From NCBI RefSeq assembly GCF_024721315.2, contig NZ_JANFAK020000014.1, positions 30,859 to 94,858 of the forward strand: a stretch of 64,000 bases of DNA, read 5' to 3'. Both the position numbers and the translations under genes were made by a program. The first letter of the stretch is position 1. Each line of letters begins with the position of its first letter. Shown here piece by piece: positions 8,948-19,619 of the stretch. The DNA is from Streptomyces sp. Isolate_45 (GTDB taxonomy: Bacteria; Actinomycetota; Actinomycetes; Streptomycetales; Streptomycetaceae). The notes under the pieces were generated by a model, which was given only the letters and a program-made list of their open reading frames with translations, was not told the DNA's origin and ran no database searches.

Positions 8948-10204
8948 ATGACTCAGGGGGCCGGTCAGGGACCCGCGATGCGGACGGACACGCTGCGGGA
9001 CTTCCGGGTGCCGGTCAGCGAACCCGCGCCGCGCGAAGCGTCCACCGGCCTGCCCGGGGACGCCCCCGGGTACGGCGGGCATCCCGCGTACTACGGCGGG
9101 GCGCCAACGCCCGTGCCACCGGTGCCCGGATACGTGCCGGGACAGCCCGAGTACCTCGGCTCCACCCCCACGGCCCGTCCCGCGCCGGAAACCGTTCCGC
9201 ACCAGCGCACGGCCACCGCCAGGGCCGACGCCCCCGCACCCGAGCCGGGCGACGACGAACCCGACGACGGCTACACGCCCACGCAGCGGGACCTGCCCGT
9301 CATCGGACGCGGCGCACAGGGCGGCCCCGGCGACACCGTCCAGGTCCAGTACGTCCCCCAGGAGGCCCAGGCCACCGGTCCGGGTCCGCTGTACGTGGTG
9401 GGCGACGTCCACGGGTACCTCGACGAACTGGTCACCGAGCTCCAGGCGCAGGACCTCATCGACGCCGACCGGCGATGGTCCGCCGGCAACGCGCGGCTCT
9501 GGTTCCTCGGCGACTTCACCGACCGCGGGCCCGACGGCATCGGCGTGATCGACCTCGTCATGCGACTCTCCGCCGAGGCCGCCGCGGCCGGCGGCTACTG
9601 CAAGGCCCTCATGGGCAACCACGAACTGCTGCTGATCGGCGCCAAGCGGTTCGGCGACACTCCCGTCCACTCGGGGGCGGGCACCGCCACCTTCCAGGCC
9701 GCCTGGCTGCTCAACGGCGGCCAGCGCACCGACATGGAACGTCTTGAGGACGTACACCTGCAGTGGATGTGCCGGCTGGACGCGGCCACGCTGGAGGACG
9801 GACACCTGCTCCTGCACTCCGACACCACCGCGTACCTCGACTACGGCGACTCCATCGAGGACGTCAACGACACCATTCACGAACTCCTCAACCGCAACGA
9901 CGCCGACATCACCTGGGACCTGTTCCGCAAGTTCACCAAGCGGTTCGCCTTCCGCGACGAGGAGACCGGCCCCCACGCCGTACGGGAACTCCTCGGCACC
10001 TACGGCGGCGGACGCGTCGTCCACGGACACAGTCCCATCCCCTACCTGCTCGGCGAAGTCGGCACCGAGGACGGCGACGGGGCCCGCGGGCCGGAAGCCG
10101 TGGACGGGCCCCACGTGTACGCGGAGGGCCTGGCCATCGCCATGGACGGCGGCGTCACCATGGCGGGCAAGTTGCTCGTCGTTCAACTACCTCTGCGCGA
10201 CTGA
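8948..10204 (+). CDS. Metallophosphoesterase (PPP-like serine/threonine phosphatase fold)
   Basis: A 418-residue protein. After about 130 residues of disordered Pro/Ala-rich sequence comes a calcineurin-like phosphoesterase domain with the ordered metal-binding motifs GDVHGYL, GDFTDRGPDG, GNHELLL, a histidine in LLLHSDTTAYL, and GRVVHGHSPIPYL. These match the GDxHG-GDxxDRG-GNHE signature. The role is presumably phosphoprotein or nucleotide dephosphorylation; the substrate is unknown. ATG 8948 follows a GGAGGGG site; ATG 8915 is an alternative. Confidence 0.88.
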   Translation: MTQGAGQGPAMRTDTLRDFRVPVSEPAPREASTGLPGDAPGYGGHPAYYGGAPTPVPPVPGYVPGQPEYLGSTPTARPAPETVPHQRTATARADAPAPEPGDDEPDDGYTPTQRDLPVIGRGAQGGPGDTVQVQYVPQEAQATGPGPLYVVGDVHGYLDELVTELQAQDLIDADRRWSAGNARLWFLGDFTDRGPDGIGVIDLVMRLSAEAAAAGGYCKALMGNHELLLIGAKRFGDTPVHSGAGTATFQAAWLLNGGQRTDMERLEDVHLQWMCRLDAATLEDGHLLLHSDTTAYLDYGDSIEDVNDTIHELLNRNDADITWDLFRKFTKRFAFRDEETGPHAVRELLGTYGGGRVVHGHSPIPYLLGEVGTEDGDGARGPEAVDGPHVYAEGLAIAMDGGVTMAGKLLVVQLPLRD

Positions 10205-10233
10205 GCGTTCTCGGAGCGGGGTATTTCGGCAAA

Positions 10234-10258
10234 GCCCCTGTCACGGCGTGGCAGGGGC
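10234..10258 (+). terminator. Terminator after the metallophosphatase gene
   Basis: An 11-bp stem (GCCCCTGTCAC with GTGGCAGGGGC, one G-T pair) and a 3-nt loop, about 30 bp after the stop. Confidence 0.7.
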
Positions 10259-10353
10259 GCTCTACCATCGCTCTATCCGTAGCAGGCTCTCCTCCGTTTG
10301 TGCCGGCGCCCGGGGTCTACGCGGGCAAACCGGCTTGTACGGAGCATCGGGGG

Positions 10354-11166
10354 ATGCACATGACCAGCGCTCCGCACCTGCTGACCGAAGACCGGCCCGA
10401 GTTCGACCGGCTCCTGAACGAAACGCTGCGCGCGGCGGACGAACGGCCCGAGCTCGCCACCCTGGGCGAGCGACTGAACGCCGAACAGCTGCGCACGATG
10501 GCACTGAACGCGATCGCGCTGCTGACCGCCGCGGCAGCCGCCGAGTACGACCACTACGTGAAGGTCCGTGAGGAACTCCGCGGCGAAGCCCGCTCGGCAT
10601 CCGCCGGCAGGGGAGAGTACGCGACGGGCGACCGGGACGACGGAGCCGGTCTGAGCGCCGTCGTGGCCGTCCTCGCGCCCGTCCTGGCGGGCACCGCCAT
10701 GCTGATCTTCCTGCTGGTGGGCTACAGCCTGAAGATGATCGATCCCGAACCGGCCTTCGCGAGGACGATGCTGACGGCGGGCTGGCTGTTCGGGGCCCTC
10801 ACCGTGGCCGCCCTGCTGTTCGCGGTCATCGGCCTGCTGGTGACGGCCCTGCGCAACAGCTCGACGGAGGTGGCCGCGGCGGAGACCGTGGTGGTCCCCG
10901 AGGAGCTCTCACGGGCCCGGGAAGCCTGGCGCAACGCACTGCTGGAGCGGGGCATCATCCCGTTCCTGCGGGACGCCCTGGCCGACCCGAGCGCCGACGG
11001 CTATCCGACCCCTCGGACGCCGGGGGCCGGGCGCATCCCCCAACTGGGATACACCCGGCCCGACTTCAGCAGTCCCGGATCACCGTCACAGGGACCCCGG
11101 CCCGGCTACGCGTCCCCCGACTTCACCAGCCCTGACTTCGGCGGCCCGGAACACGAACCGGATTGA
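10354..11166 (+). CDS. Two-helix membrane protein of unknown function
   Basis: A 270-residue protein. The N-terminal cytosolic region (TSAPHLLTEDRPEFDRLLNETLRAADERPELATLGERL...) is followed by two transmembrane segments at about residues 109-131 and 145-170. A helical region comes next (EELSRAREAWRNALLERGIIPFLRDAL), then a Pro/Gly/Ser-rich tail with repeated PDF motifs (RPDFSSPG, SPDFTSPDFGG). I do not recognise a functional family beyond a conserved Streptomyces membrane protein. ATG 10354 lies after GGAG at 9 nt; ATG 10360 is an alternative. Confidence 0.75.
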   Translation: MHMTSAPHLLTEDRPEFDRLLNETLRAADERPELATLGERLNAEQLRTMALNAIALLTAAAAAEYDHYVKVREELRGEARSASAGRGEYATGDRDDGAGLSAVVAVLAPVLAGTAMLIFLLVGYSLKMIDPEPAFARTMLTAGWLFGALTVAALLFAVIGLLVTALRNSSTEVAAAETVVVPEELSRAREAWRNALLERGIIPFLRDALADPSADGYPTPRTPGAGRIPQLGYTRPDFSSPGSPSQGPRPGYASPDFTSPDFGGPEHEPD

Positions 11167-11407
11167 GGAGGAACCGGTCGCGGCCCAGCGCCGGTTGAGG
11201 TCCTCGGCATCGAGCATGTGCCGGAACTTCCCGCGAACGGCGACCGTGCTCGCGGCGTCCGCGCCCGCGCAGTACGACGACTCGTCCGGCCGTCAGCGGA
11301 ACGGCGCATCCGGTGGGGCCAACTTGGCCGTCCGCGAGGGCCACTCGGGTCCGCGCTCCGGCGTGCCTCGCCCGCCGGCACCAGCCCCGTCCCTAGGGTC
11401 AGCGGCC

Positions 11408-12559
11408 GTGAAGCCGACGATTTGCCTGTGCATGATCGTGAAGAACGAATCCGCCGTCATCGAGCGCTGCCTCAAGTCGGTACGGGGGCTCATCGACACC
11501 TGGGCCATCTCCGACACGGGATCCACGGACGGAACCCGGCAACTGATCCGAACCGCCCTGGAAGGAATCCCCGGGGAACTCCACGAGGAACCATGGGTCG
11601 ACTTCGGGCACAACCGCAGCCTCAACATCAGGCACGGTCTCGGCAAGGCCGACTACGTGCTGCTCCTCGACGCCGACCACGTCCTGCGCCCCCAAGGTCC
11701 GCTGCCCGCCCTCACCGCGGATTCGTACATGCTCCGCCACGAGGGCGCGACCGAGTACCGCATCAAGCGCCTGGTCCGTGCCGATCTCCCCTGGCGGTAC
11801 GAAGGCGTCACCCACGAGTACCTGACCTGCGACCGTCGCGACGAGAACGACCGGCGACCGGGCCTCCAGGAGAACCTCGACGCACTCGTCATCGAGGACT
11901 ATGCCGACGGGGGCTCCCGACACGACAAGTTCGAGCGGGACGCGCGACTGCTCGGCGCTGAACTGCAGCGCGACCCCTCCAACACCCGGACCGTCTTCTA
12001 CCTGGCGCAGACCCTGCGGGACATGGGCGACACCGCGCCCTCGATCAAGCTCTACGAACGCCGCGCCGGCATGGGCGGCTGGGGCGAGGAGGTCTACTAC
12101 GCACTGCTCCAGGTCGGTGTCCTGCACGGCGAGTCCGGTGACTGGCCGGCCGCGATGGACGCCCTCTCGCGAGCCTGGGACTCACGCCCCGGCAGGCTGG
12201 AAGCCTGCTACGAACTCGCCGCACGGCTCAGGATGCTCGGCCGGTACCACTCCGCCCATGCCGTCACCGCAGCCGTCCTGAACCGTCCGGCACCGGACGA
12301 CCTGCTCTTCGTACAGCCCTGGGTGTACCGGTGGGGCCTTCTCTTCGAGCACTCGATCAACGCCTACTGGGTCGGCGACATGGGCGCCTCCCTCAGCGCC
12401 TGCGACCGGTTGCTCGCACTCCCCGACCTGCCGGAGGTGTACCGGCGCCAGACGGAGGACAACCGGGCCTTCGCCGTCGCCGCCCTCCGTCGCTCGTCCC
12501 CGTCCGTTTCACGTGAAACACCCGCTCCCGTTTCACGTGAAACGACCGCCCTCATGTGA
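11408..12559 (+). CDS. Glycosyltransferase family 2-like protein with TPR-like C-terminus
   Basis: A 383-residue protein starting at GTG 11408 (KPTICLCMIVKNESAVIERCLKS). The GT2-type fold is indicated by MIVKNE at the N-terminus, SDTGSTDGT near residue 37, and LLLDADH as the DxD-like metal site. The C-terminal half contains helical repeats (TVFYLAQTLRDMGDTAPSIKLYERRA, ACYELAARLRMLGRYHSAHAV) resembling TPRs. The acceptor is unknown. The last 20 residues include two VSRET sequences encoded by two parS sites, so the C-terminus is probably shaped by segregation sites rather than enzyme function. Confidence 0.82.
   Translation: MKPTICLCMIVKNESAVIERCLKSVRGLIDTWAISDTGSTDGTRQLIRTALEGIPGELHEEPWVDFGHNRSLNIRHGLGKADYVLLLDADHVLRPQGPLPALTADSYMLRHEGATEYRIKRLVRADLPWRYEGVTHEYLTCDRRDENDRRPGLQENLDALVIEDYADGGSRHDKFERDARLLGAELQRDPSNTRTVFYLAQTLRDMGDTAPSIKLYERRAGMGGWGEEVYYALLQVGVLHGESGDWPAAMDALSRAWDSRPGRLEACYELAARLRMLGRYHSAHAVTAAVLNRPAPDDLLFVQPWVYRWGLLFEHSINAYWVGDMGASLSACDRLLALPDLPEVYRRQTEDNRAFAVAALRRSSPSVSRETPAPVSRETTALM
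12506..12519. other. parS: parS 2
   Basis: Perfect GTTTCACGTGAAAC inside the 3' end of the glycosyltransferase gene (VSRET). Confidence 0.93.
12530..12543. other. parS: parS 3
   Basis: Perfect 14-mer, 24 bp after parS 2, also translated as VSRET in the glycosyltransferase tail. Confidence 0.93.
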
Positions 12560-12571
12560 ACGACCGGCGCC

Positions 12572-12585
12572 GTTTCACGTGAAAC
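12572..12585. other. parS: parS 4
   Basis: Perfect 14-mer in the short convergent gap after the glycosyltransferase gene, 42 bp from parS 3. Confidence 0.93.
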
Positions 12586-12597
12586 GGACCACACCCC

Positions 12598-12611
12598 GTT
12601 TCACGTGAAAC
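12598..12611. other. parS: parS 5
   Basis: Perfect 14-mer, 26 bp from parS 4, just downstream of the aldo/keto reductase stop on the opposite strand. Confidence 0.93.
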
Positions 12612-12625
12612 AACGGGGCCCGCGC

Positions 12626-13684
12626 CTAGGACGCGGCCGCCCGCTCGCCGAGCACCCGACGGCGCAGGCCGGCGTCCGCCAGAGCCGGCGGGCGCCAGAC
12701 TCCGTCCGGCCGGTAGAGGTTCACGCCGGGCGCCACGATCTCGTCGATCCGGTCGAGCACCGAGTCTTCCAGGACCAGCCCGGCCCCCTTCACCAGCGAC
12801 TCCATCTGCTCCATCGTCCGCGGCCCGATGATCACCGAGGTGACGGCGGGGTGGGCGACGGGAAACGCCACGGCCAGCTCCGGCAGCGTGCAGCCGATCG
12901 AGTCGGCCAGCTCGACCAACTGCTCCACCGCCTCCAGCTTGGCGACGTTGCCCGGGATCGCCGGATCGAACCGTGCCGGGGTCAGTGCCGCCCGTCCCGA
13001 GGTCAGGTCGACGGGCCCCCCGAGCCGGTACTTCCCGCTCAGGAAGCCGGATGCGAGCGGACTCCAGGTCAGCACTCCCATTCCGTACCGGAGCGCGACC
13101 GGCAGGACGTCCGCCTCGATCCCCCGCGCGAGGATCGAGTACGGCGGCTGTTCCGTACGGAACCGGGGCAGCGCCCGCCGGTCCGCCACGTGGTGTGCCT
13201 CGACGAGCTCCTCGGCCGGGAACGTCGAGCAACCAAAGGCACGGATCTTGCCGGCCCTGACCAGGTCGCCGAGGACCGACAGGGTCTCTTCGACGTCGGT
13301 CGTGTGGTCCGGCCGGTGCACCTGGTAGAGGTCGATCCAGTCGGTGCCGAGCCTGCGCAGGCTGTCCTCCACCGCCCGTACGATCCACCGCCGGGAGTTG
13401 CCGCTGCGGTTACGGCCCTCTCCCATCCGGAAGTGGACCTTCGTGGCGAGCACGACGTCGTCGCGCCGCCCCTTGAGCGCCTTGCCGACGATCACCTCGG
13501 ACTCACCGGCGGAGTACATGTCCGCCGTGTCTACGAAGTTGATGCCCCGGTCGAGTGCGGCATGGATGATCCGCACGCACTCCTCGTGATCCGGGTTCCC
13601 CACCGCGCCGAACATCATCGTGCCCAGGCAGTGGGCACTCACCTCGATGCCGGTGCCACCAAGATTTCGGTATCCCATGGTCAT
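12626..13684 (-). CDS. Aldo/keto reductase
   Basis: A 352-residue NADPH-dependent aldo/keto reductase of the voltage-gated K-channel beta-subunit-like group. N-terminal MGYRNLGGTGIEVSAHCLGTMMFG, the catalytic Asp and Tyr in NFVDTADMYSAGESE, Lys in VLATKVHF, the active-site DLYQVHRPD, and C-terminal TSVIIGPRTMEQM for cofactor binding are all visible. The substrate is unknown. Start at ATG 13684 or 13678: the -10 of a MerR-type promoter lies only 8-14 nt upstream, so the message would be nearly leaderless. Confidence 0.9.
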   Translation of the reverse strand: MTMGYRNLGGTGIEVSAHCLGTMMFGAVGNPDHEECVRIIHAALDRGINFVDTADMYSAGESEVIVGKALKGRRDDVVLATKVHFRMGEGRNRSGNSRRWIVRAVEDSLRRLGTDWIDLYQVHRPDHTTDVEETLSVLGDLVRAGKIRAFGCSTFPAEELVEAHHVADRRALPRFRTEQPPYSILARGIEADVLPVALRYGMGVLTWSPLASGFLSGKYRLGGPVDLTSGRAALTPARFDPAIPGNVAKLEAVEQLVELADSIGCTLPELAVAFPVAHPAVTSVIIGPRTMEQMESLVKGAGLVLEDSVLDRIDEIVAPGVNLYRPDGVWRPPALADAGLRRRVLGERAAAS

Positions 13685-13692
13685 GCGGCCGC

Positions 13693-13723
13693 ACTTTAGG
13701 ACGTGGAGCGCACTCCAGGTCAA
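13693..13723 (-). promoter_or_regulatory. MerR-type promoter of the aldo/keto reductase gene
   Basis: On the minus strand, -35 TTGACC (13718-13723) and -10 TAAAGT (13693-13698) are separated by 19 bp. The near-perfect dyad TGGAGTGCGCTCCA (13704-13717) fills the spacer. An over-long spacer occupied by a dyad is the hallmark of MerR-family activated promoters. No merR-type gene is in the window. Confidence 0.75.
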
Positions 13724-13785
13724 GGACCGCACTCGCGAACCATCAGAATCCGAGCCCCTGCCCCGCAGGGCCCGGACACGGCGCT

Positions 13786-13819
13786 GCTCCCGGTCGGCGG
13801 AACCCCGCCGGCCGGGAGC
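13786..13819 (-). terminator. thiC terminator
   Basis: A 15-bp stem (GCTCCCGGTCGGCGG with CCGCCGGCCGGGAGC, one G-T pair) and a 4-nt loop, about 20 bp past the thiC stop. Confidence 0.78.
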
Positions 13820-13840
13820 AGCACTCCCCCCGAACGTGCG

Positions 13841-15757
<1,917 letters not shown>

Positions 15758-15838
15758 TTGTGCAAAGGTGCCCCCACGCTAGCGTCATCTGTGGCGTGCT
15801 GAACAGTGGGCCCCCTCATCTCTTGCGATGATCTGCCG

Positions 15839-17230
15839 GTGACGTCCTTGCCGCAGCCCCCCACCGAGCCCACCGAACCCACGGGTCACCACGACCACGA
15901 GCACGCGCCCCATGGTCATGCGGTCGTGCCCGCACAGGGCCATTCCCACAGCCACAGCCACGGGCCGGCGGCCCCCGTGTCCAAGCACCTGCGCAAGGTC
16001 ATCGCCGCGGTACTGATCCCCTTCGCGGTGGCCGTCTTCATCGGCATGGTGGTGCTGTGGCCGGGCGGCGCACCCGCCCACGAACGGACCGGCGTGGGAT
16101 TCGACCGGCAGACCCAGCAGGGCCAAGTCGTCGCGCTCGAAAGCGTCGACTGCAAATCGGTGAACGCCTCGCAGGTGCCGTCGACGGGCGATCTCTCGAC
16201 CCCGCAGGGCCGCGAGGCCAAGGCCGCGCAGACGGGGGACTGCAAGAAGGCCACCGTCGTGGTCGGCAGCGGCCCGGACAAGGGGCGCGCCTTCTTCGAG
16301 ATCGTCCAGCCGGGCGCACCAAGGCAGTTGAAGCAGGGGCAGGAGGTGGTCGTCGCCCACGCGCCGGACGCCCCCCGGGACCTCCAGTACTCGGTGATCG
16401 ACGTGAACCGCAAGCTCCCGATGGCCCTGCTGGCCGGCATCTTCGCCGTGGCGGTCGTCGTGGTCGGCCGACTGCGGGGCCTGTTCGCGCTCGTCGCCCT
16501 GGTGATCAGTTTCGCGATCCTGACCCTCTTCATCCTCCCGGCGATCCTGCAGGGCTCGAACCCCCTGGTCGTCGCGATCGTCGGAGCCAGCGCGATCATG
16601 CTGATCGCCCTCTACATGTGCCACGGGCTGACAGCCAGAACCTCGGTCGCCGTCCTCGGCACCCTGGTCTCGCTGCTGCTGATCGGCCTGTTGGGCTCGG
16701 TGTTCATCGACTGGGCGTTCCTGAGCGGCAACACAGATGACAACACGGGCCTGATCCACGGCCTCTACCCCGACATCGACATGAGCGGTTTGCTGCTCGC
16801 AGGTGTGATCATCGGCTCGCTCGGCGTACTCGACGACGTGACGGTCACCCAGACCTCCGCGGTGTGGGAACTCCACCAGGCCGACCCGAAGATGGGGCCG
16901 CGCGCCCTGTACCGGGCGGCGATCAGGATCGGCCGCGACCACATCGCGTCCGTGGTCAACACCCTCGTACTCGCCTATGCGGGCGCCGCGTTGCCGCTGC
17001 TCCTGCTGTTCTCGATCGCCAACAGCAGCATGGGGTCGGTGGCCAACAGCGAGTTGGTGGCGGAGGAGATCGTACGGACCCTCGTGGGCTCGATCGGACT
17101 CGTCGCGTCGGTTCCCGTGACCACGGCCCTGGCCGCGCTGGTGGTTTCCGCGGACCGGCCGGGCGCCCCGGCCGCCGCGGCGGCCACGGGACCGGTCCGC
17201 GGCGGCCGGGGCCGACGGCGCAAGCGCTGA
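15839..17230 (+). CDS. YibE/F family multi-pass membrane protein
   Basis: About 463 residues. A His-rich N-terminus (HHDHEHAPHGHAV..., GHSHSHSHG) is followed by a first transmembrane helix near residue 45 and an extracytoplasmic domain of about 130 residues. Seven or so helices then carry the YibE/F signature (VLDDVTVTQTSAVWELHQADP, and YAGAALPLLLLFS). The family function is unknown; the histidine cluster suggests metal binding but this is inference. GTG 15839 or ATG 15806 could be the start. It is divergent from thiC and convergent with ssgA (7-bp gap). Confidence 0.85.
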   Translation: MTSLPQPPTEPTEPTGHHDHEHAPHGHAVVPAQGHSHSHSHGPAAPVSKHLRKVIAAVLIPFAVAVFIGMVVLWPGGAPAHERTGVGFDRQTQQGQVVALESVDCKSVNASQVPSTGDLSTPQGREAKAAQTGDCKKATVVVGSGPDKGRAFFEIVQPGAPRQLKQGQEVVVAHAPDAPRDLQYSVIDVNRKLPMALLAGIFAVAVVVVGRLRGLFALVALVISFAILTLFILPAILQGSNPLVVAIVGASAIMLIALYMCHGLTARTSVAVLGTLVSLLLIGLLGSVFIDWAFLSGNTDDNTGLIHGLYPDIDMSGLLLAGVIIGSLGVLDDVTVTQTSAVWELHQADPKMGPRALYRAAIRIGRDHIASVVNTLVLAYAGAALPLLLLFSIANSSMGSVANSELVAEEIVRTLVGSIGLVASVPVTTALAALVVSADRPGAPAAAAATGPVRGGRGRRRKR

Positions 17231-17237
17231 GGTCGAC

Positions 17238-17687
17238 TCAGCCCGCGTTCTGTTCGTTCTGTCGGGCTTCGGCGAGGATCTTGTCGAGCGCCTCGTCGAG
17301 GTCTCCCTCGAAGTCGCCGAGGTTTCGCTCCTGACCGAGCGGAACAAGCCGGTCGGTCCGGTCGAGGAATGCGACGAGCGGTGCCGCGCCAGCGCGGAAC
17401 AGGGCCCGATCCCCGCCGACCTGAAGGCGGATGTGGACGTCGGACAGCTCCTCGGGGTGGGTGGGGGCGATGTGCACGTCGCCGTCGCCGCAAGGCTTGT
17501 TGATGCCGTCGAGAAGCAACTCCCGGCCGAACGCCCAGGTCACAGGCGCGTCTCCGGGAAGGTGGAAGGTGAGGCGTACTGCGTAGGGGTCACGAGCGTC
17601 GTACCGGAGTTCCACCGGGATCCGGAACGAGAGCTCCTCGGAAACGAGGAAGCTCATCATGACCTCTGCCTGTACCGACTCGCGCAT
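17238..17687 (-). CDS. ssgA: SsgA, sporulation-specific cell division activator
   Basis: SsgA-like protein of 149 residues, a Streptomyces-specific factor that activates septation and marks peptidoglycan growth sites. The core SFLVSEELSFRIPVELRYD...DPYAVRLTFHLPGDAPVTWAFGRELLLDG and LVAFLDRTDRLVPLGQE are diagnostic of SsgA itself. The N-terminus MRESVQAEVM matches what I recall of S. griseus SsgA, whereas a shorter start at 17657 would match S. coelicolor. A GGGGTAGG site precedes ATG 17687. It lies downstream of its presumed activator gene ssgR. Confidence 0.95.
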   Translation of the reverse strand: MRESVQAEVMMSFLVSEELSFRIPVELRYDARDPYAVRLTFHLPGDAPVTWAFGRELLLDGINKPCGDGDVHIAPTHPEELSDVHIRLQVGGDRALFRAGAAPLVAFLDRTDRLVPLGQERNLGDFEGDLDEALDKILAEARQNEQNAG

Positions 17688-17783
17688 TGCCTACCCCGCT
17701 GTAGTGGAAGTGGCCAGGAATGGTCCCCCAAGCCCTCTTGACAAGAGTGGTGGAAGCGCTCGGAGATCACAAGGAGTGAGTTT

Positions 17784-18554
17784 TCAGATACTGATAGAGA
17801 ACGAGAGGGTGCTCAACAGCGCGCCTACTTCACTCCGTAGCCGATCCACCGCATAGGGCAACCGACTTTGCTGGTGCGCGGGGAGCGAAATGGCCATGGT
17901 TGCGGCGGTATCGCCCGCTGTGATCGGGATGGCAGCACACACCGTGCCCAGCGCGTACTCCTGACTCTCCGTAACCGGCTGCATCCGCTCCCACGAAACG
18001 ATCCTCTGTTCCAGTGCGTGGAGGTCCCTCACGGTGTAGGGGGTGATCCCCTCGACCGGGTGACGGTCGTAGTGGTCCTTGCGCGCCTTCTCGTCGAGCT
18101 GGCCGAGCAAGCACTGGCCGATGGCGTGCGCGTGGCCGGTCGCCCGGAAATCGGCCCACTCCTCGCAGGCGGGGCCGGCCGGGCTGTCCGAGACGCCGAC
18201 GACCTCGATCTCACCCTCGCGGTAGACCGCGAAGTAGACGGGCGCCCCGACCGCGTCGCGGAAGTGCGCGAGGGAGTCGAGGATCATGCTGCGACGTTTC
18301 TGCTGAAGTCCGCCACCCGCCAACCGCCCGGCAGCGGCCCCGAGGACGAAGACCCCTCCCTCCCGGCGCAGATAGCCCTCGTGCGTCAGGGTGCGCAGCA
18401 GGTGGTACGCCGTGGGGAGCGGGAGCCCGGCTTCGCGCGCGAGTTGTTTCGCCGGGGCTCCGTCACCGTGGGAGCCCGCCGCCTCCAGCAACCTCAGCGC
18501 TCTCTGCACCGAACCGATCAAAGTCGGCACACCGGCATTGTGAACCGAAGACAA
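17784..18554 (-). CDS. ssgR: SsgR, IclR-family activator of ssgA
   Basis: IclR-type regulator of 256 residues. The N-terminal winged helix (IGSVQRALRLLEAAG..., AKQLAREAGLPLPTAYHLLRTLTHEGYLRRE) is followed by the IclR effector domain (YFAVYREGEIEVVGVSDSP, HAHAIGQCLLGQL, TAGDTAATMAISLP). Its position directly upstream of ssgA identifies it as SsgR, the known ssgA activator. The start is TTG 18554 with GGGGG 6 nt upstream; GTG 18530 is an alternative. Confidence 0.92.
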   Translation of the reverse strand: MSSVHNAGVPTLIGSVQRALRLLEAAGSHGDGAPAKQLAREAGLPLPTAYHLLRTLTHEGYLRREGGVFVLGAAAGRLAGGGLQQKRRSMILDSLAHFRDAVGAPVYFAVYREGEIEVVGVSDSPAGPACEEWADFRATGHAHAIGQCLLGQLDEKARKDHYDRHPVEGITPYTVRDLHALEQRIVSWERMQPVTESQEYALGTVCAAIPITAGDTAATMAISLPAHQQSRLPYAVDRLRSEVGALLSTLSFSISI

Positions 18555-18809
18555 AGCTCACCCCCAGGCGTGGCGGCGGGCCTGGGGGGCCCGCCCTGCG
18601 GGGGCCGCCCCCGCGTGTGCCGTGGCTCCTGGGGGTGTTGCTCGGATGCTCCGGATCTGATCGCCCGTCCGGAGCGGAGTACCAGCTGACGGTGCCCAGG
18701 GGAGCGACACAGATTGCGACCCTATCCGCCGATTCCAGCGCTGTGGGCGTTTTGCCGTGCCGCGTTCCCCCGCATGGGTCAATCCCGTACCGCCCGGGTT
18801 GCGGGTTTC

Positions 18810-19046
18810 CTACCACTCTCCGGAGGAGGAAGAGGAGGACTTCGAGCCGCTGCCGCTGAACTTCTTGACCACGAAGATCAGACCGCCGACGAGGGCGACG
18901 AAGAGCAGCAGCTTGAAGACGAGGCCGATCAGCGTGCCGATGATGCTGGTGATCACCCCGCCGAACACGAAGATGGCCAGCACCGGAACGGCGATCCACT
19001 TGACCCACCAGGGCATGCCCGCGAATATCGCTCGGATCCCGTCCAT
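18810..19046 (-). CDS. DUF5326 family small membrane protein
   Basis: A 78-residue protein with one amphipathic N-terminal helix and two closely spaced hydrophobic segments (WIAVPVLAIFVFGGVITSIIGTLIGLVFKLLLFVALVGGLIFVV), ending in a Ser-rich tail. It matches the small Streptomyces family DUF5326, with no known function. Confidence 0.8.
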   Translation of the reverse strand: MDGIRAIFAGMPWWVKWIAVPVLAIFVFGGVITSIIGTLIGLVFKLLLFVALVGGLIFVVKKFSGSGSKSSSSSSGEW

Positions 19047-19108
19047 GTCTTCTACCTCTTCCTCGTCCGTGACTTCCTGGTCCCGATGCTAGGAGCCACC
19101 GGCCACGG

Positions 19109-19130
19109 CCGGGGGCCGGAGAGCCCCCGG
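19109..19130 (-). terminator. GC-rich hairpin downstream of the cupin gene
   Basis: An 8-bp stem CCGGGGGC/GCCCCCGG in a very GC-rich spacer. Short tandem GAAGGGCCCCGG-like repeats (about 19176-19205) form alternative hairpins. Weak but plausible terminator. Confidence 0.4.
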
Positions 19131-19214
19131 AACCCCCTGATCCGCCCCCTAGGGGGACCGGGGGGCGACCCCCGGGAAGAAGGGCCCCGGGAAGAGGGCC
19201 CCGGCCCCGCGCCC

Positions 19215-19532
19215 TCAGCCCTCCGGCGGGGAGAACACCACCAGCACCTTCAACGGCTCGGTGATGTGGTGGAACTTGTGCGGCACCCCGGCCGGTACGT
19301 AGACGACGCTGCCGTTGGCCACCACCGTCGTCTCCTCCCCGACCGTGATCGAAGCCCGACCGCTGACCACGAAGTACACCTCGTCCTGCCGGTGCGGCTG
19401 CTGCGGATCGCTCTGACCCGCTTCCAGGGCGTACAGCCCCGCCGACATGTTCCGTTCCCGCAGGAATTGCAGGTAGGCGCCATCGTTGGCCGCCCTCTCC
19501 GCCTCGAGCTCATCCAGCCGGAAGGCCTTCAT
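19215..19532 (-). CDS. Small cupin-domain protein
   Basis: Single cupin of 105 residues. Motif 1 is PHRQDEVYFVVSGRASITVG (metal-binding H and E positions), and motif 2 is NGSVVYVPAGVPHKFHHI with its histidine. This is the two-motif beta-barrel used by many dioxygenases, isomerases and sugar-binding proteins; no specific activity can be assigned. The start MKAFRLDEL at ATG 19532 is supported by the family N-terminus. Confidence 0.87.
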   Translation of the reverse strand: MKAFRLDELEAERAANDGAYLQFLRERNMSAGLYALEAGQSDPQQPHRQDEVYFVVSGRASITVGEETTVVANGSVVYVPAGVPHKFHHITEPLKVLVVFSPPEG

Positions 19533-19619
19533 CGTTGCTGTGCTCCTCGTTCGCCGCTGCCGCGGGATCCGCTGATCTGCTGATGTCCCACCAGGATCTT
19601 CTCTGCCACGATCAGACAC

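Noticed and set aside
12506..12611. CRISPR-like repeat cluster
   Set aside because: The repeated unit is the 14-bp parS palindrome with irregular short spacers and no cas genes.
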